Both the position numbers and the translations under genes were made by a program. Source: Lysobacterales bacterium (GTDB taxonomy: Bacteria > Pseudomonadota > Gammaproteobacteria > Xanthomonadales > Xanthomonadaceae). Taken from it: a stretch of 64,000 nucleotides of DNA. The DNA is taken from NCBI GenBank assembly GCA_016718605.1, contig JADKCY010000002.1:992001-1056000 (forward strand). The letters are read 5' to 3'. Position 1 is the stretch's first letter; the number at the start of each line of letters is the position of its first letter. Below the pieces are notes generated by a model. The model saw only the letters and a program-made list of their open reading frames with translations, had not been told where the DNA came from and searched no databases. Below, in pieces: positions 44,009-54,005 of this stretch.

Positions 44009-46618
44009 TCAAGCACGGTGATAGCGCTCACGCATCATGCGGATGGCGCTGACGGTCTGATTGGCCTGATGCCGGTACTTGCCCAAGATCAAATGCTCGG
44101 CGAGCTCCTTTTTGCCATCGTCCACGGCTTTGACGACTTCCCCCGCGCAAAGATGGAATTGCGCGTGCTGATCGAGCAACTGGTCGTACTCGCGCTCCCG
44201 CACAAAGGATTTACCGGGGCCGTGAATCCATTTACCCAGCGCGCAGGCATCGTCGCGACAGACCAAGGCATGATCGAGCTTGTCGCCGCGCCCCTCGACA
44301 TATGACTGCAGGCGATCACGCCATGCCAGGTGCGCCGCGACCATCTTGTCGAAGTCGATTTCTTCATCGGCCTGATTGGTCGTCGTGCGCTTAGCCTGGG
44401 TCTTTTTTGAAGAATCGAACAAGGTGAACGCTGAAACCTCGCGCATCAGCCCGCCCGCCAACTCCTCAAGACTGCGGGCCGACGCCGTGGCCTCCTCAAC
44501 CAGCGCCGCATTCTGCTGCGTGGTCTCGTCCATGTGCGTGATGGTCTGGTTGACTTGCTCGATACCGCCGCTCTGCTCGGCACTGGCCGCGGAAATCTCG
44601 CCCATGATGTCGGTCACGCGCCTGACGCTGGTGACGATCTCACGCATGGTCTCGCCTGCCTGACGAACGCGTTTGCCGCCGTCCACGGTGCGCGCCACGC
44701 TGCTTTGAATCAGCTCGCGAATCTCTTTGGCAGCCTGCCCGGAGCGTTGCGCCAACGAGCGCACTTCCGACGCCACCACCGCGAAGCCACGCCCGGCGTC
44801 ACCGGCTCGCGCGGCTTCCACGGCCGCATTCAACGCGAGGATGTTGGTCTGGAACGCAATGCCATCGATGACCGCGATGATGTCGCCCATGCGCCTCGAC
44901 GATTGATCGATCTCACTCATGACCGCCACCACGCCCTCCACTGCCTCACCGCCGCGCACTGCGACCTCGCTGGCGCCACTGGCGAGTTGATTAGCCGAAC
45001 GTGCATTTTCGGCATTCTGGCGCACCGTCGCAGTGAGCTCTTCCATGCTGCTGGCAGTTTCTTCCAGTGCGGCCGATTGCTGCTCGGTACGCGTGGAGAG
45101 ATCGGCATTGCCTTGCGCGATCTCGGCCGCCGCGGTGTTGATCGACTGTGCGGCAGCAATGATCCGACTCACCATCGCACCGATCTGTTCACAACTGGTA
45201 TTGGCGGCCGCTTGCAGTCGGCCGAAGGTCCCCTGGTAGTTGCCGTCCACCCGCCGGCTCAAATCACCCTTGGCCAATGCCGCCATGACCTGTTCTATGG
45301 CATCAAGACCTTCTTCGGTGCGATCCAGCAGCTCGTTGAGATGGCCCGAGTGGCGGCGAAAGAAGCCAACTTTGTCGGTCAGGGTCAGGCGATGCGATAG
45401 ATCCCCTGCGGTGGCGCGGGTCACCAACTCCTCAACCTCGGCTTCAATTTCGGCCTCGTACGTCCGATCCCGCCATTCAACCGATGTGCCAATACGCTGA
45501 TGTTGCCCATCAAACACCGCAGTGGTGACCAGAGCAAAGGTGAAGCGCCCCAGTGATACGGTCGCGTAATGCGGCTTGTCGAGCTGCTCGATGACGGCAA
45601 TCTGCCGTTCCGGACTGTGATGAAACTGGTCCATGTTCATTCCGACGATCTGCTCGGGATCGAAACCGGTGATGCGCCGTCGGATGTCCTCCGCCACCGA
45701 AGCCAGCGTGGCACGCATCGCTTTGTTGGCAAAGATCACCGTGCGACCTTTGTCAGCAATCATCACCCCGGTCGAGGCATTGTCGAGCGCATTGCGGATG
45801 CTCTCGTTCAACTCGGCGATCGCGCGCTCCTTGGCCAAGTGATCACGCAGACCTTCCTGCATGCGATGGATCGACGCCAACTGACTGCGCGTATCGCCTG
45901 GTTGCAAGGCAACCGGCACATTCAGATCACCCCCCGCGATGCGTCGTGCGATATGTGCGACCAGACCGGGATCACCGCCGAGTTGCCGCATCAATACCCT
46001 GACCAACATGGCGGTGGTCATCAGCAAGGCAATGGAGATGAGTACTTGACCGACGATGCTGATCCAGAACACCTGTCGACCGGTGGCGCTGGTTTCAACA
46101 CCAAGCCTTTGCTCTTCGGCCAGCAAGGCCTCGCTGATACGACCCATCGGCTCTTCAAGATCAGCATAGGCTTGCTGGAACGGCGCCAGCGAAGCCTCGG
46201 CAAGCGCGGGATCGGCTTGCGCTGCGCTGGCCAAGCTGCGCGCCTGTGCCAGATAGGCATCCAATGCGGGCAGCAAAGCCTGCACCTGTTGCGCAACCCG
46301 GTCTGGCAACTCTCGCGTTTGGTTCGACCGCATCGCGGCGGTAAACACTTCGGCGTGCTCGGCCAGGTCTGTCGTCACGCTGGCCATTGCCGTGGTATCA
46401 CCCGCACGCGCCACCTGCACAATCTGCAGCGCGTCGCCGCGCAAAGCGTCGTGCATCATGTCGGCCTGCATCTGCTGCTGCAGCGCCTGCGTGTTGGCCT
46501 GCTGCCGGGCGGCAATCGTGCCCAACGTGGTTTCACCGTAAATGCCCACGGCCGCACTCAGCATCGACGCGATAACGCCTGCAACACCGAGTAGCCAGAG
46601 TTTGTGCTTGAACTGCAT
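44009..46618 (-). CDS. Chemoreceptor with PAS-like and CZB zinc-binding domains
   Basis: An 869-residue methyl-accepting chemotaxis protein (start 46618; open to 46645). Order: transmembrane helix 1, periplasmic four-helix sensor (about 30-190), transmembrane helix 2 (~195-215), HAMP, a PAS-like region (NASTGVMIADKGRTVIFANKAM), a second HAMP-like segment, then the signalling hairpin with the conserved tip region (IGEISAAS-like MGEISAASAEQSGGIEQVNQ). The last ~110 residues form a CZB domain: HLAWRDRL, DDACALGKWIHG and HAQFHLCAGEVV, which coordinate zinc and in known receptors sense hypochlorous acid or zinc state. No che genes are nearby. Confidence 0.9.
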   Translation of the reverse strand: MQFKHKLWLLGVAGVIASMLSAAVGIYGETTLGTIAARQQANTQALQQQMQADMMHDALRGDALQIVQVARAGDTTAMASVTTDLAEHAEVFTAAMRSNQTRELPDRVAQQVQALLPALDAYLAQARSLASAAQADPALAEASLAPFQQAYADLEEPMGRISEALLAEEQRLGVETSATGRQVFWISIVGQVLISIALLMTTAMLVRVLMRQLGGDPGLVAHIARRIAGGDLNVPVALQPGDTRSQLASIHRMQEGLRDHLAKERAIAELNESIRNALDNASTGVMIADKGRTVIFANKAMRATLASVAEDIRRRITGFDPEQIVGMNMDQFHHSPERQIAVIEQLDKPHYATVSLGRFTFALVTTAVFDGQHQRIGTSVEWRDRTYEAEIEAEVEELVTRATAGDLSHRLTLTDKVGFFRRHSGHLNELLDRTEEGLDAIEQVMAALAKGDLSRRVDGNYQGTFGRLQAAANTSCEQIGAMVSRIIAAAQSINTAAAEIAQGNADLSTRTEQQSAALEETASSMEELTATVRQNAENARSANQLASGASEVAVRGGEAVEGVVAVMSEIDQSSRRMGDIIAVIDGIAFQTNILALNAAVEAARAGDAGRGFAVVASEVRSLAQRSGQAAKEIRELIQSSVARTVDGGKRVRQAGETMREIVTSVRRVTDIMGEISAASAEQSGGIEQVNQTITHMDETTQQNAALVEEATASARSLEELAGGLMREVSAFTLFDSSKKTQAKRTTTNQADEEIDFDKMVAAHLAWRDRLQSYVEGRGDKLDHALVCRDDACALGKWIHGPGKSFVREREYDQLLDQHAQFHLCAGEVVKAVDDGKKELAEHLILGKYRHQANQTVSAIRMMRERYHRA

Positions 46619-46739
46619 ACGAACCCCCGTTCGTTTGCGTGACACGCCCCCAAGCGCCTCAACGCTGCATGGATGATTGACACCTCATTATTGATTCGTC
46701 GCGCCTGCCCCGCCTGACAGATCGCTTTGCCTTGCCTAA

Positions 46740-46764
46740 CGGGGGATGCTCGCCGCATCCCCCG
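46740..46764 (-). terminator. Hairpin after the second chemoreceptor gene
   Basis: CGGGGGATGC / GCATCCCCCG, a perfect 10-bp stem with a 5-base loop, starts 20 bases after the stop at 46784 and is followed on the minus strand by TTAGG. A probable terminator separating the two chemoreceptor genes. Confidence 0.55.
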
Positions 46765-46783
46765 AGTTTCCGCGCTAGGTCCA

Positions 46784-49700
46784 CTAGAACTCGGTCCACT
46801 CCATCTCGTCCGCCTTTCCGGCCGCCGCACGCGTTGGCGCACTAGGCATAGGCCTGGCTTTTGCGGCGGGCACTTTGGGTACCGCCTTGAGCGGTGTTGC
46901 GATGGGCCTCTTGTCTTTCACTGGCGCGGCCGGCCCAGGCTTTGGCTTCGCGGGCGCAGCGGCCAGCGGTTTGCGCGGCGCGGCAGTGGTTGGCCCTGTT
47001 CCGCCCTGAACATGGATGCGCAACTTGCGGATTCCAGTCAGCGTGCGTGCCGTGGCATCGGAGAAATCCTGATCCAGCAAGCTCTGCGCGACCTGCATAT
47101 GGCCCTTCTCGAACTCGCTGATGATCTTTCCTGCATGTTTGTGGAACTCGGCGTGATCCTTGACCAGTTCGACATATTCCTCGTACTGCGCAAACCGCTG
47201 TCCCGGCCCATGCAGCCATTCACCCAGCGCGCAGACGCTGTCCTTGCTGACTTCAGCGGCGACCAAGGGCTCGCCCTTGCGGCGCAGGAAATCCAACAGG
47301 CGATTCTTCCAGTCGCGATGCACGTTGATCATGGCCTCGAAGTCCGGGCCATCCCCTTCCTTCGATTCAACTTTGACATTGGCAATGCGCGCCGTCATGG
47401 CCTTGCGCACCATCTCGTCCGACAGCTTGAAGCGCTGTACCGCTTCGGCCAGACCTTCGGCCTGATTTTCCAACGACCGCGCAGCCGCTGTGGCCTCTTC
47501 GACCATCGCGGCGTTCTCCTGCGTGGTCTGATCCATCTGTGTAACGGTGGCGCTGACCTGCTCGATGCCGCTGCTCTGTTCGGCACTGGCGGCGGAAATC
47601 TCACCCATGATGTCGGTAACGCGCTTCACCGAGTTCAGCACTTCATGCATGGTGCGACCGGCCTGATCGACCAGTTCCGAGCCACTGCGCACCTTGTCCA
47701 CCGAGTCGGTAATGAGGGTCTTGATTTCCTTGGCGGCATTGGCGGAACGCTGCGCCAGCGAGCGCACTTCCGAGGCCACCACGGCAAAGCCACGCCCTTG
47801 TTCGCCTGCGCGGGCCGCTTCCACGGCGGCATTCAGCGCCAGGATATTGGTTTGGAAGGCGATGCCGTCGATCACGCTGATGATGTCGGCGATCTTCTTC
47901 GACGAGCTGTCGATTTCGGTCATCGTGTGGATCACCTTGTCGACGACCTGACCGCCCTTCTCCGCGACCTCGGCAGCACCAATCGCGAGCTGATTTGCAC
48001 TGCGGGCGTTTTCAGCGTTCTGCCGCACCGTTGCGGTCAGTTCCTCCATCGATGCAGCGGTTTCTTCCAGCGACGCCGCCTGCTGCTCGGTTCGCGCCGA
48101 CAGATCGCTGTTGCCAGCCGCAATTTCGCGTGCGGCGGTATTGATCGAATCGGTGGAGCCCTTGATCTGACCGACCAGGCCACTGAGGCTGTCCACCGTG
48201 CTGTTCAGGGCATTTTTCATGTCGCCGAACTGACCTTGGTAATCCCCGCTGACGTGATCCGTGAGGTCACCTTTGGCCAATGCTCCCGCCAACCGACCAA
48301 AGTCACGCAATCCGCTATCGGTGACCCGCATCAACTGGTTCAGACCCTGAATCATGTCGCGGAAGGCAAACTGGAACCGGTCAACCTCACCACGCACACT
48401 GAAGTCGCCCGCATTGGCTGCGTTGACCAGGCGTTGGATTTCAGCGTTGATGGCAACGAGATTGATTTGGCGGTGCGCATCGACTCGGTGATGCGCATTT
48501 TCTCGCCAGGCAGACCAGGCATGTCCTGGCTGAGATCACCAATGCCATAGCGGTCGATTAGTCCGATGGCTTGGAACTTCACGTTGATATGCGCTTGCAC
48601 AAGTTCGTTGACGCCTTCCACCAATCGGCGGTATTCGCCCTGGAACTGATCCGCGGGAATCATATGACTGATGGTGCCCGCCTCGTGCTTGGCCGCCATC
48701 TCGGTCTGCGCCGCCGCGAAGCCACGCAACGCCGAGCCCACGGCCTCCATCGAGTCGGCAATGGTGCGCATCTCATCGCGGGTATCCACCGCCACCCGCT
48801 CCCGGAAAATCCCCTGCGCCAAGTCTTTGGCGGTATCGGCGATGGTGGCGACCGACTGGCTGACACTCTGGATGAAGCCAAGGAACAGATACGTTGACAG
48901 TGCCAGCATGCCAAGAATACCCAGCACGACAAAACGTCGTGTTGCTGTCGCATTTGCGTCGCGCTCTTCGATGCGCGCCCGCATCAGCGGCTCGGCAATT
49001 GCCATCAGTCCGTGTACTGCCTGACGTGCTTGCTGGTCGGTAGTGGCCAACTCAGTGGCTGTCAGCTGCAGCTCTTCGGCATCCAGAAGCTTGTTCTGTA
49101 TCAGACCTAGCAGGGCTTTGATGTTGGCATCGACCAGACCTTGTGCATCAGTCATCACACCACCCTGTGGTTCGAGACGATGCATGGCACGATCCAAATC
49201 GCTAACTGCGCCTGCAATGTCACGATCCGCCGCACTAATATCGATGCGATCTTCGACCCAGACGGCGCCGCCTTCGATGACCAGCTTCGCCAAGACTTCC
49301 ATGCGCGTCATGCGGTCCAGCAGCAGGGGCAGTTGTTTGGCGATCACCTCACCCAGGCTCAGGGTGCGCTCATCATTGTCAAGGTAGAGGCCGCTGGTGA
49401 TGTAGGCCTCAGCGAGGAACTCCATCGCCTTGTCGGTTGCGACCGTGTCGCGTTGCACAACGACATTGATGTCATCAGAAGCCTGTGCCGATTCCTCCAC
49501 GGCTTTGCTGAACTCCGCCAGTGCAGCGTCCAATCGCGGGTCTTTTGGCAGATCCAGCACATGCTCGCTGACCTCGACGAACAGCGTCTTGACCTTGCTG
49601 CGCTGCGCCTGCTCGACTTGACCAGCAGACGCGTCTCCGGCGACGCGTTGACGCGCGGCCATGGTTGCACTGGACAGTTCCTCCAACAGTGAGACGGTGG

Positions 49701-49902
49701 ACGGGATCAGGTGTTCGCCATGCTTCAAACGTTCCAACTGGCCTAGTTCGGTATTCACGGCGGATATCTGCGCCCACGCCAGAACCAAGCTGGCGGCAAG
49801 AAAGGATGCGGCGATCAGCGCCAGTTTCGCCTTCAGACTCAAGCGATCCATCAGTCGGGTAGCGGGACGCGCGATCGGGGTAAGCAGGTCAATCAGGCTC
49901 AT
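46784..49902 (-). pseudogene. Chemoreceptor with CZB domain and xWxxF tail, frameshifted
   Basis: About 1040 residues if one base is restored. First frame (from 49902): transmembrane helix ~25-45, a periplasmic helical sensor of about 280 residues, transmembrane helix 2 and HAMP (ending LPGEKMRITESMR). Second frame (to 46784): INLVAINAEIQRLVNAANAGDFSVRGEV, then the signalling hairpin MGEISAASAEQSSGIEQV, a CZB domain (HRDWKNRLLDF, KDSVCALGEWLHG, HAEFHKHAGKI) and a 73-residue Pro/Ala/Lys-rich tail ending EWTEF. The break is in an A-run at 48466-48468 (AAA where AAAA gives TAKINLVAIN). Paralogous with the neighbouring receptor. Confidence 0.85.
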
Positions 49903-50074
49903 GGGACGGTCTCTCGTTTGGTCCTGCAGGCCTGGACATCAGGCCGCACGGAGACAGCTGCAATCCGTATGCCGTTTGCGCGCCAGATCAATGACTCAAC
50001 TTTTGTGAACTCCATCGCAGTGGTACACGCATTGCAAAGTGTTCTGCATCGCACACACGCAGAGGGGGTTCCGC

Positions 50075-50401
50075 ATGAAGACGAGACAACTACTGGCATT
50101 TGGCGCAGCCGGTCTGCTGGCACTGACGTTGGCGTCTGCGGCACAGGCAAGCGCGCCCATTCCGGTCAAGCAAGACCCGCCCAGCTATCCGGCCGATGCA
50201 GCACGGCGCGGTCTGGAGGGCTTTGTCGAACTGGAATTCGTGATTGGCGCCGATGGCAAAGTAGGTGCGGTCAATGTGCTGAAAGCCCAACCACCACGCG
50301 TGTTCGAGCGCGAAGCGGTGCGCGCGGTGAAAGGCTGGACCTTTCAACCCGCCAGCGAAGGCGAAACGCGGGTGAAACGACGGATCGACTTCAAGCTCTG
50401 A
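50075..50401 (+). CDS. Exported TonB C-terminal-domain protein
   Basis: A 108-residue protein: signal peptide (about 25 residues, ending AQASAP), then a single TonB_C fold with YPADAARRGLEGFVELEFVIGADGKV and REAVRAVKGWTFQPA, the typical order. The ATG at 50075 has AGAGGGGG upstream. It lacks the N-terminal anchor and Pro-rich linker of a working TonB, so it is a free periplasmic TonB_C domain, possibly a partner of an envelope protein. Confidence 0.8.
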   Translation: MKTRQLLAFGAAGLLALTLASAAQASAPIPVKQDPPSYPADAARRGLEGFVELEFVIGADGKVGAVNVLKAQPPRVFEREAVRAVKGWTFQPASEGETRVKRRIDFKL

Positions 50402-50430
50402 TCCCGCCGCAACGACAGGATGCTTCACGA

Positions 50431-50619
50431 TCAGACAATGTGGCCTACTGGCTCGTCACTCCCGCGCAGGCGGGAGTCCATCGCTGGTTCGATCGCCAGC
50501 GTCAGGCCACCACATAACATGATCGCGATCACCAGTTTCGCCGCGATGCCCCATGCAGCGGGGCCACGCCGAACGCGTTGCCAGAGAACCTTGGCGTTGC
50601 CGGGAATAACGTTGCGCAT
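50431..50619 (-). CDS. Possible small membrane protein ending in a repeat
   Basis: A 62-residue frame with a basic N-terminus (KVLWQRVRRGPAAW), one hydrophobic helix (KLVIAIMLCGGLTLAI) and a tail MDSRLRGSDE that is the translation of the palindromic repeat at 50458-50477. The helix looks genuine, but the tail is repeat-derived, so the gene may have been truncated by the repeat. No clear ribosome site. Confidence 0.35.
   Translation of the reverse strand: MRNVIPGNAKVLWQRVRRGPAAWGIAAKLVIAIMLCGGLTLAIEPAMDSRLRGSDEPVGHIV
50458..50501. repeat. REP/dRS3-like palindromic repeat, two hairpins
   Basis: ACTCCCGC-gcag-GCGGGAGT (50458-50477) is the familiar CTCCCGCgNNgGCGGGAG intergenic palindrome of many beta- and gammaproteobacteria, directly followed by a second hairpin CGCTGG-8-CCAGCG (50482-50501). 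It sits in the 342-base gap between the TonB-domain gene and the DUF998 gene; apart from the small frame listed separately the gap holds nothing else I can support. Confidence 0.6.
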
Positions 50620-50743
50620 ACGGGAGCGTTCCCGTCAGGCGTCCGCATGTGGACAGGAGTGTTGCCGCACCTGCAAGACGTGCGCCGCACTGCTGCGTCA
50701 CCCTGCCGACAGTCGCTACGGTGTCATTCCTCATCCTGCGCGG

Positions 50744-51436
50744 TCAGCAAGAATCCACGCTCCCCACTGAATCCGACGACGGCGAGCGCCGCATCCACGC
50801 GGCGGCGCAGGTCAGCCAGAGCAGGTACAAGGCAATCACCAATTTCTGCAAGGCGCCGCGTGGCGCCTCACGCCAGAGGACGAGGCTGATGAAGCCGAGG
50901 ACACAAAGCACCCCAAGCGGCAGGGCCCAGCGCGCAAAGCCACCACGTTGCCGACAGCCCCACCATAGCCACCCCTGCAAGGCCATGACGATACCCAAAC
51001 AGGAAAAACTCGTCATGGCTGCCAACTTGTGCAACAGGTACTCGTCGGCCGGCACCCGCATCATGGGCGTACCGCCGGGATACATCGCGGTCAGAACTAG
51101 ACTCAGTGCGCCGCTGGTGCACAGCAGAGGGACGCTGATCAATGCAATTCGTTGTGGCCAACTGAGCACCGCACACGTGACTTCGTTGCGCGTGCACAGC
51201 ACATGATCCCGCATCGCCACACCCAGCATCGCCACGGCAAATGCGAGGCCGAGATAGGCAGCCTGCAGCAAGGCGCCATACGCACCGCTCAGATAGAAAC
51301 TCAGTGGCGCCTGGCTCCAGACATACTCCTCGCGCAGGCCATGCACACTGACCGCGGCAAGCACGAATCCCGCTACCGCCCACAAGGAGAAGCGCGCCGC
51401 ACTATCAATGCGATACGTCAGACGCCGGGCAGCCAA
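50744..51436 (-). CDS. DUF998-type six-helix membrane protein
   Basis: A 230-residue protein with about six transmembrane helices. The pattern of a first helix, SFYLSGAYGALLQAAYLGLA, a second cluster with SGALSLVLTAMYPGG and a His in LLHKLAAM resembles DUF998 proteins, whose function is unknown. It starts at TTG 51436, 19 bases inside the end of the dehydratase gene, so the two are coupled. No better start is present downstream before the first helix. Confidence 0.65.
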   Translation of the reverse strand: MAARRLTYRIDSAARFSLWAVAGFVLAAVSVHGLREEYVWSQAPLSFYLSGAYGALLQAAYLGLAFAVAMLGVAMRDHVLCTRNEVTCAVLSWPQRIALISVPLLCTSGALSLVLTAMYPGGTPMMRVPADEYLLHKLAAMTSFSCLGIVMALQGWLWWGCRQRGGFARWALPLGVLCVLGFISLVLWREAPRGALQKLVIALYLLWLTCAAAWMRRSPSSDSVGSVDSC

Positions 51437-52386
51437 GGCAGCTTCTCCAGATCAACATTGCCGCCGGAAAGGATGATGCCGAGTCGGCGTCCCGCGAACA
51501 GCGCACGATGGCGCAGAACGACGGCCAGCGGCACCGCGCTGGAGGGCTCGACAACCAGTTTGAGGCGCTCCCATAGCAAGCGCATCGCTGCGATGATTTC
51601 GACCTCGCTGGCCAACAGGATGTTGGCACGATGCGCACGGAGGATGTCGAAGGTGAGCGGGCCAAGCTCGGCGCGCAGGCCATCGCAAATCGTGTTGGGA
51701 ACCCAGCCGGTGACGCGTTCACCGCGTCGCAGTGATTCGGCGGCATCCCCGGCCTGCTCGGGCTCGGCACCAAACACCTCGATGGCGGTATTCAGCGCAT
51801 GCGCCGCAATCGCGGTGCCGGACAACAGACCGCCCCCACTGACCGGTGCCATCACGCTGTCGATGGCCTCGGCCTGACGCAGTAACTCCAGCGTGGCAGT
51901 GCCTTGCCCGGCGATCACCCGCGCGTCATTGAAGGGATGGATCACCGCTGCCTCGGTCTGTGCCAGCACCTCACTCATCACTGCATCGCGCTCGGCCTGG
52001 GTGACACCGCTGGGAATGATCTCGGCGCCAAATTCGCGTATGGCAGCGAGTTTTACCGCGGGTGCACTTCGCGGCACCACGACGCGAGCCCGGATGCCGC
52101 GCAGGCGACAGGCCAGCGCCACCGCCGCACCGTGATTGCCAGAGCTTTGCGTCAACACCCCACGCGCTGCTTCCGCATCGCTGAGCGAGACCACCGCGTT
52201 GCAAGCGCCACGAAACTTGAAGGCCCCTGCACGCTGGAGATTTTCGCACTTGAAAAAAAGCTCACACCCCGCTAGCGCGTCCAGCGATGCAGATCGCAAC
52301 ACCGGAGTGACATGGGCGTACCGCGCGATGCGCGCCGCGGCATGCTGAATGTCGCGCAGTTGCGGAGCGGATTGAATGTCTGCCAT
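51418..52386 (-). CDS. Serine/threonine dehydratase-type PLP enzyme
   Basis: A 322-residue fold-type II PLP enzyme without an ACT domain, so the catabolic/unregulated or serine-racemase-like class. Motifs: PLP lysine in FKFRGACNAV, the phosphate/substrate loop SSGNHGAAVAL, PVSGGGLLSG for PLP phosphate and the C-terminal ILSGGNVD. It deaminates threonine or serine to a keto acid; racemase activity is an alternative. kbl in the same window shows that threonine breakdown is present, but the two are not linked. Confidence 0.88.
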   Translation of the reverse strand: MADIQSAPQLRDIQHAAARIARYAHVTPVLRSASLDALAGCELFFKCENLQRAGAFKFRGACNAVVSLSDAEAARGVLTQSSGNHGAAVALACRLRGIRARVVVPRSAPAVKLAAIREFGAEIIPSGVTQAERDAVMSEVLAQTEAAVIHPFNDARVIAGQGTATLELLRQAEAIDSVMAPVSGGGLLSGTAIAAHALNTAIEVFGAEPEQAGDAAESLRRGERVTGWVPNTICDGLRAELGPLTFDILRAHRANILLASEVEIIAAMRLLWERLKLVVEPSSAVPLAVVLRHRALFAGRRLGIILSGGNVDLEKLPWLPGV

Positions 52387-52550
52387 GGCTCAGCGGTGGT
52401 TGAAGATTGACCTGCAGTTTCGGCACTGCGCGTGCGCGCGGCAAGTCGGATGCTGCTGAACGTGAATACGTATGCAAATCTCGCCCTGCTGCAGCGGGGC
52501 TGTCACCATGCGTCCAAACAGCAATACACAAGACTCTGGGGAGAGGAACA

Positions 52551-53954
52551 ATGCACGCAGGCAATTTGCAGTGGGCGGTTTTTCTGGGCTTGACGGCCCT
52601 GGTCGCGGGCCTGACGTGGTGGCGCTGTCGGGTTGCCCGCCATGACACGAATTCCTCGCGTGAGTTTTTCCTCGCAGGTGGTGGTTTGAGCTGGGTCTTT
52701 GTGGCCGGCTCACTACTGTTAACCAATATCAGTGCCGAGCAAATCGTCGGCATGAATGGCGCGCAGATGCTGTTGGTGGCCTGGTGGGAGTTTGGCGCGG
52801 CGGTCGGCTTGCTGATACTGGCGCGGGTGTTGATTCCGCTTTACTACCAGTACGGCTGCACCACGACGACCGAGCTGTTGGAAAAGCGTTTCGGCGACGC
52901 TGGTATTCGCGCCGCTGTATCGCTGCTGTTCCTGCTCGGGTACCTGTTCATCCTGCTGCCGGTCGTGCTGTATACCGGTTCGGTATTCATGAAGTCGATG
53001 TTCCAGTTGGAGTACTCGGTGGTGACCATCGCCGCCTGGTTCGCGGCGGCCGGACTGGCCTACGCAGCCTTTGGCGGACTACGTGCCATCGCCATTTCCG
53101 ACACCTTCAATGGGATCGGGTTGCTCGTCATGGGACTGCTGGTGACGTTTTTCGCCATGCAGGCAATTGACTGGGACCTGAGCGGCATTCCGGTGGAGCG
53201 CCTCAGCCTGATCGGCGCGGATGACAGCGACATCCCATGGCATACGCTGCTGACCGGGATGGTTTTCATCCATCTGTTTTACTGGGGCACCAACATGGTC
53301 ATCGCCCAGCGCGCCATGGCGGCGCGTTCCGTGCGTGAGGCGCAGAAGGGCATTTATGCGGCGGCAGCCTTCAAGATGATCATTCCGGCCATCGTGGTGC
53401 TGCCCGGTGTGATTGCCTTCAAGCTATACGGCGATGTGGGCGATGTGGCCTACGGCAAGCTGGTCGGCGATGTGTTGCCCGCTTGGCTGTCGGGCGCATT
53501 TGCCGCGGTGATCACCGGCGCTGTGCTGTCGAGCTACAACTCCTGTCTGAACTCGGCGGCTGCGCTTTACACCTGCGACCTGCACGTGAAATACATCAAC
53601 CCCAAGGCCGATGTGAAGCGCATCGGGCAATGGGTGGCCGTACTGTTCACGCTCGGATCGGTCGCTCTGGTGCCTGTTTACGAGCATGCGCGCAGCATCG
53701 TCGACACCATGCAGCGCTTGAATGGACTGTATTCCATGCCCGTGCTGGCGGTCTTTATCGCCGCCGTGTTTTTCCATCGTCGGATCGATGCCCGAATGGC
53801 CAAGCTTGGTCTGCTGTTTGGTGCCTTGCTCTACGCTCTGTTTACGTTTGTGTGGACGCCGCTGCACTACATCCATCTGATGTTCATCACCCTGTGCAGC
53901 AGTTTGGCGTTGATGTGGATCGGCAGTCGCCTGTTCCCCAAACCAGCCACCTGA
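52551..53954 (+). CDS. Sodium:solute symporter (SSS family)
   Basis: A 467-residue inner-membrane protein with about 12 helices. It opens with the SSS-like DTNSSREFFLAGGGLSWVFVAGSLLLTNISAEQIVGMNG, and has the family region SDTFNGIGLLVMGLLV, WGTNMVIAQRAMAARS and AVLSSYNSCLNSAAALYTCDL. The closest class is the SGLT-like sugar symporters. Start at 52551 has GGGGAGAGGA upstream. The solute, probably a sugar or inositol, cannot be fixed from sequence. Confidence 0.88.
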   Translation: MHAGNLQWAVFLGLTALVAGLTWWRCRVARHDTNSSREFFLAGGGLSWVFVAGSLLLTNISAEQIVGMNGAQMLLVAWWEFGAAVGLLILARVLIPLYYQYGCTTTTELLEKRFGDAGIRAAVSLLFLLGYLFILLPVVLYTGSVFMKSMFQLEYSVVTIAAWFAAAGLAYAAFGGLRAIAISDTFNGIGLLVMGLLVTFFAMQAIDWDLSGIPVERLSLIGADDSDIPWHTLLTGMVFIHLFYWGTNMVIAQRAMAARSVREAQKGIYAAAAFKMIIPAIVVLPGVIAFKLYGDVGDVAYGKLVGDVLPAWLSGAFAAVITGAVLSSYNSCLNSAAALYTCDLHVKYINPKADVKRIGQWVAVLFTLGSVALVPVYEHARSIVDTMQRLNGLYSMPVLAVFIAAVFFHRRIDARMAKLGLLFGALLYALFTFVWTPLHYIHLMFITLCSSLALMWIGSRLFPKPAT

Positions 53955-53975
53955 TTCACGCCAGCACCGTGCACG

Positions 53976-54005
53976 GACAGGCAGCCCTCTGGCGCGCTGC
54001 CTGTC
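53976..54005. terminator. Hairpin between convergent symporter and di-heme genes
   Basis: GACAGGCAGC / GCTGCCTGTC, a perfect 10-bp stem with a 10-base loop, begins 21 bases after the symporter stop and touches the stop codon of the convergent DUF1111 gene. It probably ends both transcripts. Confidence 0.55.

Noticed and set aside
46727..48550. 607-codon plus-strand open frame opposite the second chemoreceptor
   Set aside because: Mirror of the coiled-coil signalling domain; no protein-like motifs of its own.
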